DNA of 15,032 nt from Fidelibacterota bacterium (GCA_024278395.1 JAJRTG010000042.1:1-15032); one strand, 5' to 3'; positions 7,689 to 15,032 are shown, counted from the stretch's first letter. Notes: generated from the letters alone by a model not told the origin. Numbers and translations: made by a program.

Positions 7689-8588
7689 GTGATCGCTGTA
7701 TTGGGAAGCATCAATATGGACTTTGTAACGCTGGTATCGCATCTTCCACAGCCGGGGGAGACCGTGCTCGGCAGCCGGTTCGATCGCTCTTTGGGAGGGA
7801 AGGGGGCGAATCAGGCAACGGCTGCCGCCCGATTGGGAGGGCGGGTGAGCTTCTACGGAAAGGTCGGCGTCGATTCTCTCGGGAAAGACCTGTTGGATGG
7901 CCTTAAGAAGAACGGGATCGATACCAGCGCCGTGGAACGGGAAGAAGGGATGCCTTCCGGCATCGCTAATGTGTGGGTGAATTCAGAAGGCGAAAATATG
8001 ATCGCCTATGTCCCCGGTGCAAACGCGCGCGTCGATCGGGCATACATCTCCCGTGTCCTGCCCCTCCTTACTGCTGCGAAGATGCTCCTTCTGCAATTCG
8101 AGATACCCGTCGCAACGATCGCGTTCCTGCTCGAATCGCTTCCGAAGTCTCAGCCGTTCGTAATTCTCGACCCGGCTCCGGCGCAGGACATATCTTCCCT
8201 TCTTCTTACTCGGGTCGACCTCATCACGCCCAATCAGGGCGAGCTTGCGGCCCTCACCGGGGAAGCGACGGTCGAACAGGGCGCACGTCGCCTGCTCGAC
8301 CAGGGAGTAAAGCAGGTTCTGTGCAAAGTGGGAAAGGACGGGGCCTATTGGGCGACTAATCGTGGCATCGTTCACTTCCCTGCCCCAGCGGTCGATCCGA
8401 TCGATACTACCGGCGCCGGTGACGCGTTCACCGGTGCACTGGCCGCTGCGCTCGCTGAGGGTAGGGAGCTGGAAGACGCGGTACGATGGGCGAATGCGGC
8501 CGGCGCCTTGTCCACCACCAAACGCGGCGCTCAACCCTCGCTTCCCATGCGGGACGAGGTGGAACGGTTCCTGGCGAAGGAAATGTAG
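7689..8588 (+). CDS. rbsK: Ribokinase (PfkB family)
   Basis: A 299-residue cytosolic sugar kinase that phosphorylates ribose (or a close relative) at O5 with ATP. Seen: the N-terminal GSINMDFV strand, the sugar-site GGKGANQA at 36-43 typical of ribokinases, 'TPNQGEL' at 180-186, and DTTGAGDAF at 239-247 containing the catalytic base D245. Length is typical for the family. It starts with GTG after a strong ribosome binding site. It follows the DraG-fold gene and precedes the first AOR gene by only 2 bp. Within this operon it would trap ribose freed from a nucleoside. The ribokinase motifs are good, but relatives such as nucleoside kinases or deoxyribokinases cannot be excluded. Confidence 0.88.
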   Translation: MIAVLGSINMDFVTLVSHLPQPGETVLGSRFDRSLGGKGANQATAAARLGGRVSFYGKVGVDSLGKDLLDGLKKNGIDTSAVEREEGMPSGIANVWVNSEGENMIAYVPGANARVDRAYISRVLPLLTAAKMLLLQFEIPVATIAFLLESLPKSQPFVILDPAPAQDISSLLLTRVDLITPNQGELAALTGEATVEQGARRLLDQGVKQVLCKVGKDGAYWATNRGIVHFPAPAVDPIDTTGAGDAFTGALAAALAEGRELEDAVRWANAAGALSTTKRGAQPSLPMRDEVERFLAKEM

Positions 8589-8590
8589 CC

Positions 8591-10444
8591 ATGCGGAAGA
8601 CGGCGTACATCGATCTCTCCACCCGCACAGTGAAGATCGAAGACACGTTTGACGAGACGATCGTGTGGTTCCTCGGGGGACGTGGATACGGCGCCTACAT
8701 GCTCTACAGGCTTGTCCCTCCGGAGGTGGAGCCGCACAGTCCGGAGAACGCGGTGATCATCTCATCTGGCCTTTTCTCCGGGTCACCGTGGCCCGCCGCG
8801 GCGCGCTATCATCTCACGTTCCGTTCCCCACTCACCGATATCTACGGATACGCCAACGCGGGGGGAAAGTCAGGGCCGTATCTGGCTGCCTGCGGATTTG
8901 ATGCATTGGTGATCCAGGGGAAATCGGAAACACCGGTCTACCTCCTGATCGACAAGCTGAACGTTCGGATCGAGCCGGCCGATGAGCTGTGGGGTAAGAC
9001 CACGGGTGAGACGGAAGCTCTTCTGCACGTGAAGTACGCTGGTGCGGCCATAGCTAGCATCGGGCCTGCAGGGGAGAACGGCGTCCTATTTGCAAGCGTG
9101 ATCAACGACGGCGGACGGGCAGCAGCGCGGACCGGAGGCGGGACCGTGTTCGGTGCGAAGAACCTGAAGGCGGTGGTGGTCCTCCGCAACCGATTGGAAT
9201 CGTTTCCGAAGGAGTTCCTCGCCGAGGTGCGAGCCGCCACCAAGAAGGTCCTCGATTACCCGATCACCGCGGATTACCATCGCTGGGGTACGCCTATCCT
9301 CATTGGGATCAAGAACGAGATCGGCGATCTGCCGACGAAGAACATGCAGCTTGGCCAGGTCCCGTTCGTCGAGAAGATCGATGCCCGTGCGCTCGAGTGT
9401 TTCAAGGAGAGAACCGAAGGTTGCTTCAGCTGTCCGATCCGCTGTGCGCGCGTATCCAGGATCGATAAAGGGAAGTACCGCTGTCGGACCGCCGGACCGG
9501 AATACGAGACGGTGGACTCGTTCGGGGGGAAGTGCTATTGCAGCGATCCGCGGGTCATCATCTACGCCAACTTCCTGTGCAACGAGCTGGGGATGGATAC
9601 GCTTTCCACCGGTGCAGCGATCGCGTTTGCCATGGAGTGCCATGAGAAAGGGCTGCTCGACGGCGGTGGACTTGATCTGTCATGGGGGAACGGGGAAACG
9701 ATCATCGCCCTGATAAACCAAATCGCAAGGCGGGAAGGGTTGGGAGCGCTCCTTGCCCAGGGAACGCGGCAGGCCGCTGCGAAGATCGGCGGAGACGCTG
9801 CGCTCTACGCGATGCACGTCAAAGGGTTGGAGATCCCGTCCCAGGAGCCGCGTGTGGCCAAGGGGTTCGGTCTGGGGCACGCTACGTCAAACCGGGGCGC
9901 CGATCACCTGTACGCGCTTCCCACCATCGATACCGCACACCTGGAACACGCCGGTCGTGCCCTTCTCCCCTACACCATGCCCGAGTTGATGGACACAGCG
10001 AACGAGACGTACAAGCCGGACCTCGTCAAGTTCAGCGAGGAGTACTCCGCCGTGGCGGACGCTCTCGGGGTGTGCAAGTTCAGTACTGTGGAGACTTATC
10101 CCCTCTATCCGGAGGACTTGGCGCGCGGGATCAGCGCCCTCGGTCGGACGATCACGGCAGAGGAGCTGCTGCAGATCGGGGAGAGGATCGTCAACCTGGA
10201 ACGGATGTACAACGTGCGGCTCGGCCTATCGGCAGAAGACGACCGCCTTCCGCGCCGGTTTACGGAGGAACCTCTTCCGGTCAAACACGGCGACGCCGTC
10301 ACGTACCATAGGATCGAAGATTTCGATGGAATGCTTGCACGTTATTACAAGCTGCGCGGCTGGGATGAAAACGGAGTCCCCACGCAGGATAAGCTGCGCG
10401 AGCTTAAGCTCGATCGGGTGCTCGAGGAAGGAGGGGGATCGTGA
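8591..10444 (+). CDS. Aldehyde:ferredoxin oxidoreductase, first tandem copy (AOR family)
   Basis: A 617-residue tungsten (or molybdenum) bis-pterin enzyme that oxidises aldehydes to carboxylic acids with ferredoxin, or runs in reverse. The [4Fe-4S] ligands are visible as C278-x2-C281-x3-C285 and C495 in 'DALGVCKF'; this spacing closely matches the C288/C291/C295/C494 set of Pyrococcus furiosus AOR. Other family marks are 'FLGGRGYGA' near the N-terminus, 'GPAGENG', 'GAKNLKAVVV' and a PEYET segment that carries the usual conserved Glu. I chose ATG 8591, 2 bp after the ribokinase stop and preceded by GAAGGA. An in-frame start at 8486 would lie 35 codons inside ribokinase, and its extra residues do not resemble AOR. 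The aldehyde substrate is unknown. Maturation (MoaA-type pterin genes, tungstate uptake) is not coded in this window. Confidence 0.93.
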   Translation: MRKTAYIDLSTRTVKIEDTFDETIVWFLGGRGYGAYMLYRLVPPEVEPHSPENAVIISSGLFSGSPWPAAARYHLTFRSPLTDIYGYANAGGKSGPYLAACGFDALVIQGKSETPVYLLIDKLNVRIEPADELWGKTTGETEALLHVKYAGAAIASIGPAGENGVLFASVINDGGRAAARTGGGTVFGAKNLKAVVVLRNRLESFPKEFLAEVRAATKKVLDYPITADYHRWGTPILIGIKNEIGDLPTKNMQLGQVPFVEKIDARALECFKERTEGCFSCPIRCARVSRIDKGKYRCRTAGPEYETVDSFGGKCYCSDPRVIIYANFLCNELGMDTLSTGAAIAFAMECHEKGLLDGGGLDLSWGNGETIIALINQIARREGLGALLAQGTRQAAAKIGGDAALYAMHVKGLEIPSQEPRVAKGFGLGHATSNRGADHLYALPTIDTAHLEHAGRALLPYTMPELMDTANETYKPDLVKFSEEYSAVADALGVCKFSTVETYPLYPEDLARGISALGRTITAEELLQIGERIVNLERMYNVRLGLSAEDDRLPRRFTEEPLPVKHGDAVTYHRIEDFDGMLARYYKLRGWDENGVPTQDKLRELKLDRVLEEGGGS

Positions 10445-12354
10445 CGCAGCTGAAAGGCGGTTATGTAGGAAGGTACCTGTGGGTTGATCTGGAGGACAGA
10501 ACGATCGAGGAACGGGAGCTTTCAGCGGAGTTCGCACGTACGTTCCTCGGGGGGAACGGATTCGGGGTCAAGATCCTGTGGGACGAGGTGGACCCATCCG
10601 TCGATCCGCTCTCCCCGGGGAACGTGCTTGTCATCGCAAGCGGCCCTCTCGGCGGCACCGCCTGGCCGACGTCCGGGCGGCTGGAGGCGGTGAGCAAGTC
10701 GCCGCTCACCGGGATCTACGGCGACTCCAACAGCGGTGGATTCTTCGGTCCGGAGCTCAAGTTCGCCGGGTACGACATGCTGGTCATAACCGGCAAGGCA
10801 TCTACTCCCCTCTACCTGTGGATCGACGACGGCAAAGCGTCCTTGGAGGAGGCCGACGGGCTGTGGGGCAGGGACACGATCGAAACGGAAGAGGCGATCA
10901 GAAAACAGAAGGGTGATGACCGGATAAAGGTCGCGTGCATTGGTCCCGCCGGGGAGAACATGGTACGCTACGCTGCGATCCAGGTGACGCCCAACCGAAG
11001 TCTGGCGCGAAGCGGCATCGGAGCGGTGATGGGATCGAAGAACCTGAAAGCGATCGCGGTGCGGGGAACACAAAAGGTTCCCATCGCCCATCAGCACGAG
11101 TTCCTCTCCCTCGCCCGCGAGATGCACCAGCGGATCATGAAAAATGAATTCTACCCAAGCGTCTCCCGTTACGGCACCCCGGGGTTGGTGATGCTCGTCA
11201 ACGAGATCGGGCGCTTTCCCAGCTATAACTTCAAAACGGGCGATTTCGAGCGCGCGCGTGATATCTGTGGCGAGACCCTGCGCGAGCGGTTCTTCGTCAG
11301 GGATACCGGATGTTTTGCCTGCCCGATCCGCTGTGACAAGGTGTACCGGGTGCCGGACGGGGAGTTCGCCGGGACCGTTACATCGAGCTTCGAATACGAG
11401 ACGCTGAGCTCGCTCGGATCGGGAGTCGGCCTCAGCAAACTCGACGCGATCATCGCGGCGAACGACCGCTGCGACCGGTTGGGGCTCGACACCATCTCCA
11501 CCGGCCGGTCGATCTCCTTCGCCATGGAGCTCTACGAGAGGGGGATCCTCACGAAGAAGGATACCGGCGGGATCGCCCTCGAATGGGGTGATCACCACGT
11601 TGTCCTTCAGCTGATCGAGTGGATCGCCAGGCGCGAAGGACTGGGGGCGATCCTTGCCGATGGAGTGCGCCGGGCGGCGGCGGCGATCGGCCGCGGTGCG
11701 GAGTACTACGCGATGGAGGTCAAAGGGCAAGAGATCCCGGCCCAGGACGGCCGTGCCCAGCAGTCGATGGGCCTGGCGCATATCACCTCCACCCGCGGAG
11801 CCGATCACCTGAAGGCGTTCCCGACCATCGATGAAACTGGGAACCCCCATGAAGTAATCCGCCGCTACGGCAAGGAATACCTGCCGGAGATGGCCGATCC
11901 GCACGCGACAAAGTACAAGCCGTTCCTGGTGAAAGACGGGGAGGACTTCGGCGCGGTCGTCGACTCGGTGGGGGTGTGCAAGTCGGGCGGTACGTTCGTC
12001 ATGGCCGAGATCTACTGGCAGGAGATCGCCGAGGGGCTGACCTATGCCACAGGGATTGAGTTCTCCGAGGCGAAATTGAGGACAATCGGTGAGCGGATCT
12101 ATAACCTGATGCGCGCTTACGGCGCGATTCACGGTATCACTCGGGCCGATGACCGCCTCCCGCGCCGGTTCACCGCCGAGCCATCGCCGTCGGGCGGGGC
12201 GAAGGGACAAATCGCCCACGCTGAAGAGATGCTCGATGAGTACTACGACCTGCGCGGTTGGGATAGAAAGCTCGGTTGGCCGACCACCGCCACCCTGAAC
12301 CGGCTCGGTCTCCCCGAGGTAGCCGTTCGCTTGGAGGAGATGCGTCGTGGCTAA
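10441..12354 (+). CDS. Aldehyde:ferredoxin oxidoreductase, second tandem copy (AOR family)
   Basis: A 637-residue paralogue of the preceding gene, with the same cofactors expected. Cluster ligands are C291-x2-C294-x3-C298 and C513 in 'DSVGVCKS'. Its N-terminus is the full canonical form (GGYVGRYLWVDL, then 'FLGGNGFG'), slightly longer than in the first copy. It also carries GPAGENM, 'GAVMGSKNLKAIAVRG' and an FEYETLSSLG segment. The GTG start overlaps the previous stop by 4 bp (GTGA) and has AAGGAGG in front. The copies share motifs but differ widely elsewhere, so this is an old duplication or two separate acquisitions, and different aldehyde specificities are likely. The two could act as separate enzymes or as a pair; AOR homodimers are known, heterodimers would be unusual. 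The stop overlaps the next start by 8 bp. Confidence 0.93.
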   Translation: MTQLKGGYVGRYLWVDLEDRTIEERELSAEFARTFLGGNGFGVKILWDEVDPSVDPLSPGNVLVIASGPLGGTAWPTSGRLEAVSKSPLTGIYGDSNSGGFFGPELKFAGYDMLVITGKASTPLYLWIDDGKASLEEADGLWGRDTIETEEAIRKQKGDDRIKVACIGPAGENMVRYAAIQVTPNRSLARSGIGAVMGSKNLKAIAVRGTQKVPIAHQHEFLSLAREMHQRIMKNEFYPSVSRYGTPGLVMLVNEIGRFPSYNFKTGDFERARDICGETLRERFFVRDTGCFACPIRCDKVYRVPDGEFAGTVTSSFEYETLSSLGSGVGLSKLDAIIAANDRCDRLGLDTISTGRSISFAMELYERGILTKKDTGGIALEWGDHHVVLQLIEWIARREGLGAILADGVRRAAAAIGRGAEYYAMEVKGQEIPAQDGRAQQSMGLAHITSTRGADHLKAFPTIDETGNPHEVIRRYGKEYLPEMADPHATKYKPFLVKDGEDFGAVVDSVGVCKSGGTFVMAEIYWQEIAEGLTYATGIEFSEAKLRTIGERIYNLMRAYGAIHGITRADDRLPRRFTAEPSPSGGAKGQIAHAEEMLDEYYDLRGWDRKLGWPTTATLNRLGLPEVAVRLEEMRRG

Positions 12355-13666
12355 ACGGTTTGTCCGCGGTGGCGCGCTCTTGGCATCCGCTGAGGCCTCC
12401 CTCAACTGGGACTGGGGGGTGGTGATCGACGGTTCGCTGCTCGCCGCGGTCGGCCCAAACGACGAACTGCGCGCTGCTCATCCGGACGCTGAGGTGATCG
12501 ACGCTTCCGGTCTTCTCCTCATCCCCGGGTTCGTCAACGCGCACATGCACTCCTACGGCCTCCTCGCCCACGGAATTCCCGTCGGCGCGGCACCGGCCGG
12601 CTTCTATGAATTCTTGAGTGATTTTTGGTGGCCGCGGGTGGAGGACCGGCTGGATCACGCGATGATCGCCGCCGCGTTTAGGCTGGCGTGCGGAATGATG
12701 ATCCGAGCCGGGTTCACCAGTTTTTGTGACGTCCTGGAGGCGCCGAACGCCGCGCCCGATGCACTGGAAGTGGAACGAGAAGTGCTGGAGGAGACGGGAC
12801 TGCGCGGGATCCTTTCGATTGAGGCGTCGGAGCGGCTCGGGACGAAGCTGGGGGAAAAAGCGGTTTCGGAGAACGCGGAGTTTGCGGAAAAACACGCGGG
12901 TGATCAGCTCATCTGCGGAATGATGTGCATTCACACGAGCTTTACGTGCTCGGAGGGGTTCGTCAAACGCGCGAAGGAGATCGCCGATGAACTCAAGTGC
13001 GGGATCCAGCTCCACCTTTCTGAAAGTCAGTACGAGCCGGAACTATCACTCAAGAGATACGGGCTGCGGCCGGTGGAGTGGTACGATCAGCTCGGGTTCT
13101 GGGATAGCTCGGTCCTCGCATCCCAAGGGGTGGCGCTCGATCCGGAGGAGATCGAGATCCTCGCTGCGCGCGGAGTGCGGCTCGCCCACATGCCGCTCAG
13201 CAACTGCGAGGTGGGAGGGGGAATCGCCCCTGTCCCGGAGATGATCGCAACCGGGCTGCGGCCGGGGCTCGGAACGGACGGCTACATCAACGATCCGTTC
13301 GAGGTGATGCGCGGGGCGTTCCTGATCCACAAGGGAGCGCTGCGCGATCCTAGGGTGATGCCGGCGAAGACGGTTTTCGCCATGGCCACATCCTGGGGTG
13401 CGGAGGCGATCGGAATTTCAGCGGCGGGGAAGCTCGCCCCGGGGATGCTCGCCGACCTGATCGGAATCGATCTATCATTCATCACCCCGCTTACCGAGGG
13501 TAACGTGTTCGACCAGGTGATCCTTTACCGGAGTGGAAACGACGTCCGCCTCTCAATCGTGAACGGGGCGCTTCTCATGAAGGACGGCGAGCTTCTGACC
13601 GTGGACATGGAACAGGCGCGGCGCGCGGCGGCAGCGCAGGCGAGACGGCTGTGGAACATGAGGTAA
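12347..13666 (+). CDS. Amidohydrolase-family protein (COG0402-type) with substituted active-site histidines
   Basis: A 439-residue relative of the amidohydrolase at 2466. It keeps H66 and H68 (NAHMH), H223 (QLHLSES) and D311 (LGTDG), together with CSEG and GKLAPGMLADLIGID segments of this class. The usual histidines after the sixth strand are replaced: where the first amidohydrolase has VHGVHL, this one has SQGVAL (Q260, A263). One of these histidines normally takes part in metal binding or proton transfer, so the chemistry may differ or a Gln may substitute. The start is GTG with GGAGGAG upstream, overlapping the AOR stop by 8 bp. It precedes the PreA-like gene by only 3 bp. Deaminase, hydrolase of a modified ring, and a non-catalytic role all remain possible. 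Confidence 0.85.
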   Translation: MAKRFVRGGALLASAEASLNWDWGVVIDGSLLAAVGPNDELRAAHPDAEVIDASGLLLIPGFVNAHMHSYGLLAHGIPVGAAPAGFYEFLSDFWWPRVEDRLDHAMIAAAFRLACGMMIRAGFTSFCDVLEAPNAAPDALEVEREVLEETGLRGILSIEASERLGTKLGEKAVSENAEFAEKHAGDQLICGMMCIHTSFTCSEGFVKRAKEIADELKCGIQLHLSESQYEPELSLKRYGLRPVEWYDQLGFWDSSVLASQGVALDPEEIEILAARGVRLAHMPLSNCEVGGGIAPVPEMIATGLRPGLGTDGYINDPFEVMRGAFLIHKGALRDPRVMPAKTVFAMATSWGAEAIGISAAGKLAPGMLADLIGIDLSFITPLTEGNVFDQVILYRSGNDVRLSIVNGALLMKDGELLTVDMEQARRAAAAQARRLWNMR

Positions 13667-13669
13667 GAG

Positions 13670-14779
13670 ATGGTCAATCTGAAGACAAGTATCGGTGGAC
13701 TAGAGGTCGAAAACCCGTTCATCCTGGCGTCCGGACCGCTCTCCCACGACGGCAGGGCGGTCCTGCGCGCCCATCGCGCTGGAGCGGGGGCGATCGTGAC
13801 AAAGACGATCAGTTCTGTACCGGCGGAGAACCCCGTCCCCCACATCGCCAAGGTGGGAAACGGCCTCATAAACGGGGAGAAGTGGTCAGACCTGCCCTAT
13901 GAACGATGGATCGAGGTGGAGATACCGCTCGCCAAGGACGGGGGAGCGACCGTGATCGCCAGCGTGGGGCTCTCCTCGGGGGACGTCGCCGCGCTTGCCC
14001 GCCCCCTCGCCCGCGCCGGTGCCGACACGCTCGAGGTCGTGTCTTACGACGGGAAAGCGCTCGTCCCCATGGTGAGGGAAGCGGCCCATCAGGTCGACAT
14101 ACCGGTCTTCGCCAAGGTGAGTGCCAACTGGCCTGATGTGATCGACGTCGCGCGCGCGTGTCTGAAAAGCGGAGCAACGGCGATCACCGCGATCGATTCG
14201 ATCGGTCCGGCGCTGCGGATCGATGTAACAAGGCGCGCGCCGGTCCTCGGAAGTGGGTACGGCTGGCTGACCGGACAGGCGATCTTCCCCATCGCACTGC
14301 GGATCGTATCCGAGATCGCCATTGCCACCGGGGCCCCCATCGTGGGCACCGGAGGAATCTGGAAGGTGGATAATATCCTCGAGATGATGATGGCTGGCGC
14401 GAATGCGGTGGGAATCTGCAGTCTCGCCATCCTCCGCGGGGTTACGATCTTCTCAGAACTTGCCGAGAAGCTTTCCTCCCGGCTACGCGATCTCGGTTAT
14501 CACAGCCTGAAAGAGGCGATCGGGGTGGCGCTTCCCGCCCTGCGCTCATATGAACGGATCGGATCGGGCTTGCCCGCAGCAAAGGAAGCGGCGAATGCAG
14601 CGTTCGTTCTTAATGAGGAGTTATGCCCCGATTGCGGAGTGTGCGTGTCTATCTGCCCGTATCAAGCCCGGGTGAGTCCTCGTGAAATCGATCCGGCACG
14701 GTGCCGGTTGTGTGGGCTGTGCTCCTCCGCCTGCCCGCGCGGTGCGCTCGAGCTTAAAGTAGGAGAGGAAGACAGATGA
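13670..14779 (+). CDS. Dihydroorotate dehydrogenase/PreA-like flavoprotein with C-terminal 2[4Fe-4S] ferredoxin domain
   Basis: A 369-residue FMN TIM-barrel protein. The barrel runs from about residue 5 to 290, with 'NPFILASGPLS' at 15-25, K45 in the FMN region, K149 in 'FAKVS', 'PVLGSGYGWLTGQAIFPIALRI'-like strand and turn at 191-212, and GTGGI at 226-230. All resemble DHOD class 1 and PreA, the pyrimidine dehydrogenase subunit. The C-terminal domain has two clusters: C319/C322/C325/C329 and C345/C348/C351/C355. PreA reduces uracil or thymine, with the Fe-S domain delivering electrons. Here the loop that normally reads NxSCPN, holding the catalytic Cys or Ser, is shortened to 'EVVSYDGK' (residues 122-129) with no cysteine. 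No PreT-like subunit lies in the window, so ferredoxin may be the electron partner. The stop overlaps the hydantoinase start (ATGA), which supports sequential reduction or oxidation and ring opening. Confidence 0.85.
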   Translation: MVNLKTSIGGLEVENPFILASGPLSHDGRAVLRAHRAGAGAIVTKTISSVPAENPVPHIAKVGNGLINGEKWSDLPYERWIEVEIPLAKDGGATVIASVGLSSGDVAALARPLARAGADTLEVVSYDGKALVPMVREAAHQVDIPVFAKVSANWPDVIDVARACLKSGATAITAIDSIGPALRIDVTRRAPVLGSGYGWLTGQAIFPIALRIVSEIAIATGAPIVGTGGIWKVDNILEMMMAGANAVGICSLAILRGVTIFSELAEKLSSRLRDLGYHSLKEAIGVALPALRSYERIGSGLPAAKEAANAAFVLNEELCPDCGVCVSICPYQARVSPREIDPARCRLCGLCSSACPRGALELKVGEEDR

Positions 14780-15032
14780 TCGACCTGGTGATCCGCGGCG
14801 GTACCATTGTCACCCCGCACAGCACGGTTCAAGCCGACATTGGAATTCGGGGAGAGCGGATCATCGTCATCGGTCGCGAACTTGTCGGCAGAGAAACGAT
14901 CGACGCTTTTGGAAAGCTCGTGTTTCCCGGGGTGATCGATGCCCATACCCACATGGCCGCCGAGAACTACGGGATCAGTTCAAGCGACGATTTCCTCACC
15001 GGAACGATAGCCGCAGCGTGCGGCGGGGTGAC
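14776..15032 (+). CDS. Dihydropyrimidinase / hydantoinase, N-terminal part (3' end outside window)
   Basis: The first 85 residues of a cyclic-amide hydrolase, cut by the window edge. Visible: the N-terminal strand DLVIRGGTIVTP, the 'GERIIVIG' strand, the metal motif VIDAHTH with H57 and H59, and 'DDFLTGTIAAACGG', a close match to the dihydropyrimidinase SADDF.TGT..AA.GG region. These enzymes open dihydropyrimidine, hydantoin or related rings by amide hydrolysis with a binuclear zinc centre. The carboxylated lysine and remaining ligands lie beyond the window. The ATG overlaps the PreA-like stop by 4 bp, with AGGAGAGG just upstream. PreA-like plus dihydropyrimidinase is the classical reductive pyrimidine order, and a hydantoinase-like gene (hyuA) also belongs to the E. 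coli ssnA/ygfK purine locus. Exact ring substrate unknown. Confidence 0.85.
   Translation, partial: MIDLVIRGGTIVTPHSTVQADIGIRGERIIVIGRELVGRETIDAFGKLVFPGVIDAHTHMAAENYGISSSDDFLTGTIAAACGGV

Noticed and set aside
8486..8590. Longer start for the first AOR gene, adding 35 residues
   Set aside because: These codons overlap ribokinase in another frame and do not resemble an AOR N-terminus. ATG 8591 gives the expected start and a 2 bp gap.
10522..12405. Long open frame of 627 codons on the - strand
   Set aside because: It lies opposite the second AOR gene, whose + strand product has complete family motifs and cluster ligands. The antisense product matches no family I recognise and is a GC-rich shadow frame.
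14776..15032. Partial last gene as formylmethanofuran dehydrogenase/hydrolase subunit A (FwdA/FhcA), which is also an amidohydrolase
   Set aside because: The visible DDFLTGTIAAACGG stretch and N-terminal strands fit dihydropyrimidinase/hydantoinase much better than FwdA, although the missing C-terminus leaves slight doubt.

Overview
The window is one continuous gene train. Twelve stretches of coding sequence lie on the + strand with another entering from the left edge, thirteen genes in all. Nothing credible is coded on the - strand. Gaps are 25 bp or less, and six junctions are start/stop overlaps of 4 bp (five) or 8 bp (two counted separately below), which implies one translationally coupled operon. 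I see no promoter, terminator, RNA gene, repeat, CRISPR array, mobile element, transporter or membrane protein. The first gene is cut by the left edge and the last by the right edge, so the operon extends in both directions. The DNA is moderately GC-rich (about 60% by eye), has strong GGAGG-type ribosome binding sites, and uses ATG, GTG and TTG starts. Tungsten-type aldehyde oxidoreductases, many Fe-S proteins and a tetrahydromethanopterin (H4MPT) C1 pair point to an anaerobe carrying H4MPT-type C1 enzymes: an archaeon, or a bacterium from an uncultured lineage with these genes (Bipolaricaulota-like bacteria are one guess). I cannot settle which.

Layout: (a) 1-570, C-terminal part of an NAD-kinase/diacylglycerol-kinase-like protein. 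(b) 587-2469, ftr and mch, the formyltransferase and methenyl cyclohydrolase of the H4MPT C1 route. (c) 2466-3794, an amidohydrolase of the MTA/SAH deaminase, SsnA, HutF class. (d) 3787-6338, a GlcD-like flavoprotein and a GlcF/HdrD-like CCG iron-sulfur protein. (e) 6362-8588, an ADP-ribosylglycohydrolase-fold protein and a ribokinase. (f) 8591-12354, two tandem aldehyde:ferredoxin oxidoreductases. (g) 12347-13666, a second amidohydrolase with altered active-site histidines. (h) 13670-14779, a dihydroorotate dehydrogenase/PreA-like flavoprotein fused to a 2[4Fe-4S] ferredoxin domain and lacking the usual catalytic cysteine loop. (i) 14776 to the edge, the start of a dihydropyrimidinase/hydantoinase.

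Taken together (inference), this looks like a soluble anaerobic pathway that dismantles a nucleoside or another N-heterocycle. A DraG-fold hydrolase could release the base and ribokinase would trap the ribose. The amidohydrolases, PreA-like enzyme and hydantoinase would deaminate, reduce and open the ring. The GlcDF-like pair and the AORs would oxidise hydroxyacid or aldehyde products. Mch and Ftr would carry a released formimino or formyl carbon on H4MPT rather than tetrahydrofolate. No formylmethanofuran dehydrogenase/hydrolase (FwdABC/FhcABC) genes appear in the window. The individual family calls are mostly firm; the pathway is a hypothesis.
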